Source of the DNA: Bacteroidales bacterium Bact_23
GTDB lineage: Bacteria; Bacteroidota; Bacteroidia; Bacteroidales; Lentimicrobiaceae
DNA: 6,787 nt
Direction: 5' to 3'
NCBI GenBank assembly: GCA_001603685.1
Contig: LUZO01000494.1
Coordinates: forward strand, 1-6,787
Shown here one piece after another: positions 5,134-6,787 of the stretch. Positions within the stretch are counted from its first letter, which is position 1. Each line of letters opens with the position of its first letter. A program made the translations under genes and the position numbers. The notes below the pieces were generated by a model. That model searched no databases and was not told the origin of the DNA. It saw nothing but the letters and a program-made list of their open reading frames with translations.

Positions 5134-5739
5134 ATGAAGCCACATCACATACTCCTTTTTTCTTTTCTGATAATTTCCGTATCCGTTCATGCCCAGCAGT
5201 TCAGGGGCGGAGTGAAGGCCGGGCTGGTTGGCAGCCAGGTGGCCGGTGATACCTATTCGGGATACAACAAGGCGGGCATCAATCCGGGAGGATGGGTAAG
5301 CCTTGCCACCGGTGTTAAGTCGGAAATCCAGATGGAAATCGGCTATATTCAGAAGGGGAGCCGCGAAAATCCCGATCCGAAAAGGGACAAGTTCGATGCC
5401 TACATTATGCAGCTGGGATATGTGGAGTTGCCTTTCCTGTATCGTTATCAGTACAGTGAGATGTTCGGGTTTGAAGCCGGTCTGGCGATGAATTTTCTGC
5501 TGCACCACCGCGAGAAGTTCAATGGCTATCCCACCATCGGATCTCCTTTCAGGGGTCACAACCTCTGTTTTGCCGGCGGTCTTTCGGTACGGATCAACGA
5601 CTTGCTGCGCATCAACATCCGAACCGACAACTCGCTTTTTTCGATTCGCAAAAACCGGGTTACCGGCGATGTGTGGCGATTCTGGGGCTATGGACAATTC
5701 AGCGATGCGCTGATTATTTCCGCATACTATAAATTATAA
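5134..5739 (+). CDS. PorT-like outer-membrane beta-barrel protein
   Basis: The 201-residue protein starts with a signal peptide (MKPHHILLFSFLIISVSVHA|QQ, cleavage about residue 20). The rest alternates polar and hydrophobic residues in short strands separated by turns: FRGGVKAGLVGSQV, INPGGWVSLAT, SEIQMEIGYIQKGS, YIMQLGYVELPFLYRYQY, FGFEAGLAMNFLLHH, HNLCFAGGLSVRI, LLRINIRTDNSLF and ALIISAYYKL. This is the pattern of the small eight-stranded barrels of the porin/PorT group of Bacteroidota (OMP_b-brl_2 type), and the YVELPFLYRY segment is typical. It should sit in the outer membrane; its cargo or partner is not evident. No alternative start preserves the signal peptide. It ends four bases before a shared terminator. 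Confidence 0.85.
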   Translation: MKPHHILLFSFLIISVSVHAQQFRGGVKAGLVGSQVAGDTYSGYNKAGINPGGWVSLATGVKSEIQMEIGYIQKGSRENPDPKRDKFDAYIMQLGYVELPFLYRYQYSEMFGFEAGLAMNFLLHHREKFNGYPTIGSPFRGHNLCFAGGLSVRINDLLRINIRTDNSLFSIRKNRVTGDVWRFWGYGQFSDALIISAYYKL

Positions 5740-5764
5740 AAAAAGCCGGCTTTACAGGCCGGCT
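5738..5764. terminator. Shared terminator between convergent genes
   Basis: AGCCGGC (5744-5750) pairs with GCCGGCT (5758-5764) around a seven-base loop. On the minus strand the stem is followed by seven T residues, so it is a strong terminator for the NYN gene ending at 5786. On the plus strand the following bases (gttcgtt) are only moderately T-rich, though the hairpin starts four bases after the barrel gene's stop and may serve it less efficiently. Confidence 0.85.
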
Positions 5765-5785
5765 GTTCGTTCATCGGAATAATTC

Positions 5786-6697
5786 CTATTCCAGTCCGGG
5801 TTCGATCTTCCTGACATTGTAGGCTACCTCTTCGCCCCGCTCATTGCGGCGGATTTCAAATTCAACCAGATCGCCGTCAAGAATGTCGTTGAAGCTTCCG
5901 TCAATCACATCTTCAAAATGGAAGAAGAGATTGTTGGGCGGGAATGCGATAAATCCGTAGCCGCTCTTCATATTCAGGGTGCGGCTGCGCTGAACTCCCT
6001 CCGGAACCGGTTTGTTGATGTATTTTGTACGGTTATCGTCCTGCCTTTCAAACAGGTTTGAAATGTTGGGGTCGTTTTTGTTCAGCCTGTTGTCAATCAG
6101 TTCGTGCATGGCAACAGGATAGGTTACCTCTTCGAGGAGTTCCTGCGAAGTGCGGGTAACGCTTTCACGACCGTTCATATCAATGTACCTGAAGTCCCAG
6201 CTAAGCAACATAACCCTGACACCCAGAGTGTTGAGTTTGCGGGCCAGCGGAACATAATCACCGTCGGATGCAATAAGAACCAGTACATCAAATTTCTTGA
6301 AAACGGAAAGTTCATAGGCTTCGAGTGCGAGCCAGATGTCAATTCCCTTCTCCTCACGTTTTCCACCGCGCATGCGCAATGGCAGGTAGTGTGTAACAAC
6401 CTTTTCTCCCATCAGGATATCGTCGAATATCCTTTCAGCATAAAGTTTGTTATCGGTGCTTTGTGCTTCGTATGCACTCAATCTACCCCGGAAATAGTGT
6501 GCGTCAACAATGTGGCATAATCTGGCGTCAATTCCTTCTTCTTTCGCAACACGATTGCGGATGAAGTTATGCAATCCCTCAATGCTTATCCTTGCATTGC
6601 GTTCGTGTTCGTAGTAGTAGTAGTTACTTACATGAAGAAAATAATTGCCATCATAAAAAACGCCAATTCTGATCATCCTATTCATGTCGTTCATCAT
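5786..6697 (-). CDS. NYN-domain putative ribonuclease fused to a cold-shock domain
   Basis: The 303-residue protein has an N-terminal NYN (PIN-like) domain, about 9-200: IGVFYDGNYF with Asp16, KGIDIWLALEAYE with Asp120, and LIASDGDYVPLARKL with Asp145 and Asp147. These acidic residues are the expected metal-binding site of NYN nucleases, so it is probably active. A charged linker (about 205-240) leads to a C-terminal cold-shock domain (about 241-298), with an RNP1-like KSGYGFIAF (244-252) and RNP2-like LFFHFEDV (257-264), the aromatic surface that binds single-stranded RNA or DNA. Together they suggest an RNA-binding endoribonuclease in the cytoplasm; substrates are unknown. The start at 6697 is one of four nearby Met codons (residues 1, 2, 5, 8); any leaves the domain intact. 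It is transcribed alone and ends before a strong terminator. A TAG/TAC trinucleotide run encodes four tyrosines (26-29). Confidence 0.88.
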   Translation of the reverse strand: MMNDMNRMIRIGVFYDGNYFLHVSNYYYYEHERNARISIEGLHNFIRNRVAKEEGIDARLCHIVDAHYFRGRLSAYEAQSTDNKLYAERIFDDILMGEKVVTHYLPLRMRGGKREEKGIDIWLALEAYELSVFKKFDVLVLIASDGDYVPLARKLNTLGVRVMLLSWDFRYIDMNGRESVTRTSQELLEEVTYPVAMHELIDNRLNKNDPNISNLFERQDDNRTKYINKPVPEGVQRSRTLNMKSGYGFIAFPPNNLFFHFEDVIDGSFNDILDGDLVEFEIRRNERGEEVAYNVRKIEPGLE

Positions 6698-6787
6698 TTT
6701 AATATAATATAAAGGTTAATAATAAAATTCCGATATCAAGGCGTAGCTTTAGCTTCTAGCTATTGATGTCATCATCTACTTAGTAAT
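6698..6787. other. AT-rich region upstream of the NYN gene
   Basis: This 90-base end is very AT-rich near the gene (taatataatataaagg), a likely place for its promoter, but I find no exact TAnnTTTG box on the minus strand. A small inverted repeat, TAGCT (6744-6748) with AGCTA (6758-6762), encloses a third AGCT (6751-6754). No gene is visible. Confidence 0.4.

Noticed and set aside
5089..5697. Long open frame (202 codons) antisense to the barrel protein gene
   Set aside because: The plus-strand frame has a signal peptide, barrel strand pattern and promoter; the antisense frame shows no domain and is a by-product of codon use.

Overview
The window looks like chromosomal DNA of a Bacteroidota bacterium. 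The evidence is the TAnnTTTG-type promoter boxes (best before positions 1453 and 5134), start codons without Shine-Dalgarno sequences, a PorT-like outer-membrane barrel protein with a typical '...HA|QQ' signal cleavage site, and intergenic DNA full of short palindromes and 'attgttcattattc' tandem repeats. The genus cannot be fixed from the sequence. The genes are moderately GC-rich, whereas the left 640 bases and the last 90 bases are AT-rich.

Layout. Positions 1-642 hold no convincing gene. They carry two diverged copies of one bidirectional terminator cassette (29-92 and 573-632), a nested inverted array of four small palindromes (101-327) and a few single hairpins. A minus-strand gene (643-1041, possibly extended to 1236) encodes a small protein made of four 25-residue tryptophan-containing repeats; I do not recognise it. 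A dense hairpin array (1094-1360) separates it from a plus-strand long-chain polyprenyl diphosphate synthase (1453-2430), which has its own promoter. The synthase converges, with a 20-base gap, on a minus-strand two-component operon: an OmpR/PhoB-type response regulator (3516-4199) followed 12 bases later by a two-TM histidine kinase with almost no extracytoplasmic domain (2451-3503). Divergent from the regulator are two exported proteins on the plus strand: a CAP/SCP-like protein (about 4467-5081) and an outer-membrane beta-barrel protein (5134-5739). A strong hairpin at 5744-5764 ends this pair and also the convergent minus-strand gene 5786-6697, a NYN-family putative ribonuclease fused to a C-terminal cold-shock domain.

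How the genes work together. Only the regulator/kinase pair is clearly one functional unit. The synthase probably supplies the side chain of menaquinone. The CAP and barrel proteins are both envelope proteins, but their link is only adjacency. No complete mobile element, CRISPR array, tRNA or rRNA is visible. I found no clear new multi-gene system. The most unusual items are the 25-residue repeat protein whose reading frame runs into a palindrome array, the co-varying palindromes, the duplicated terminator cassette and the NYN-cold-shock fusion.
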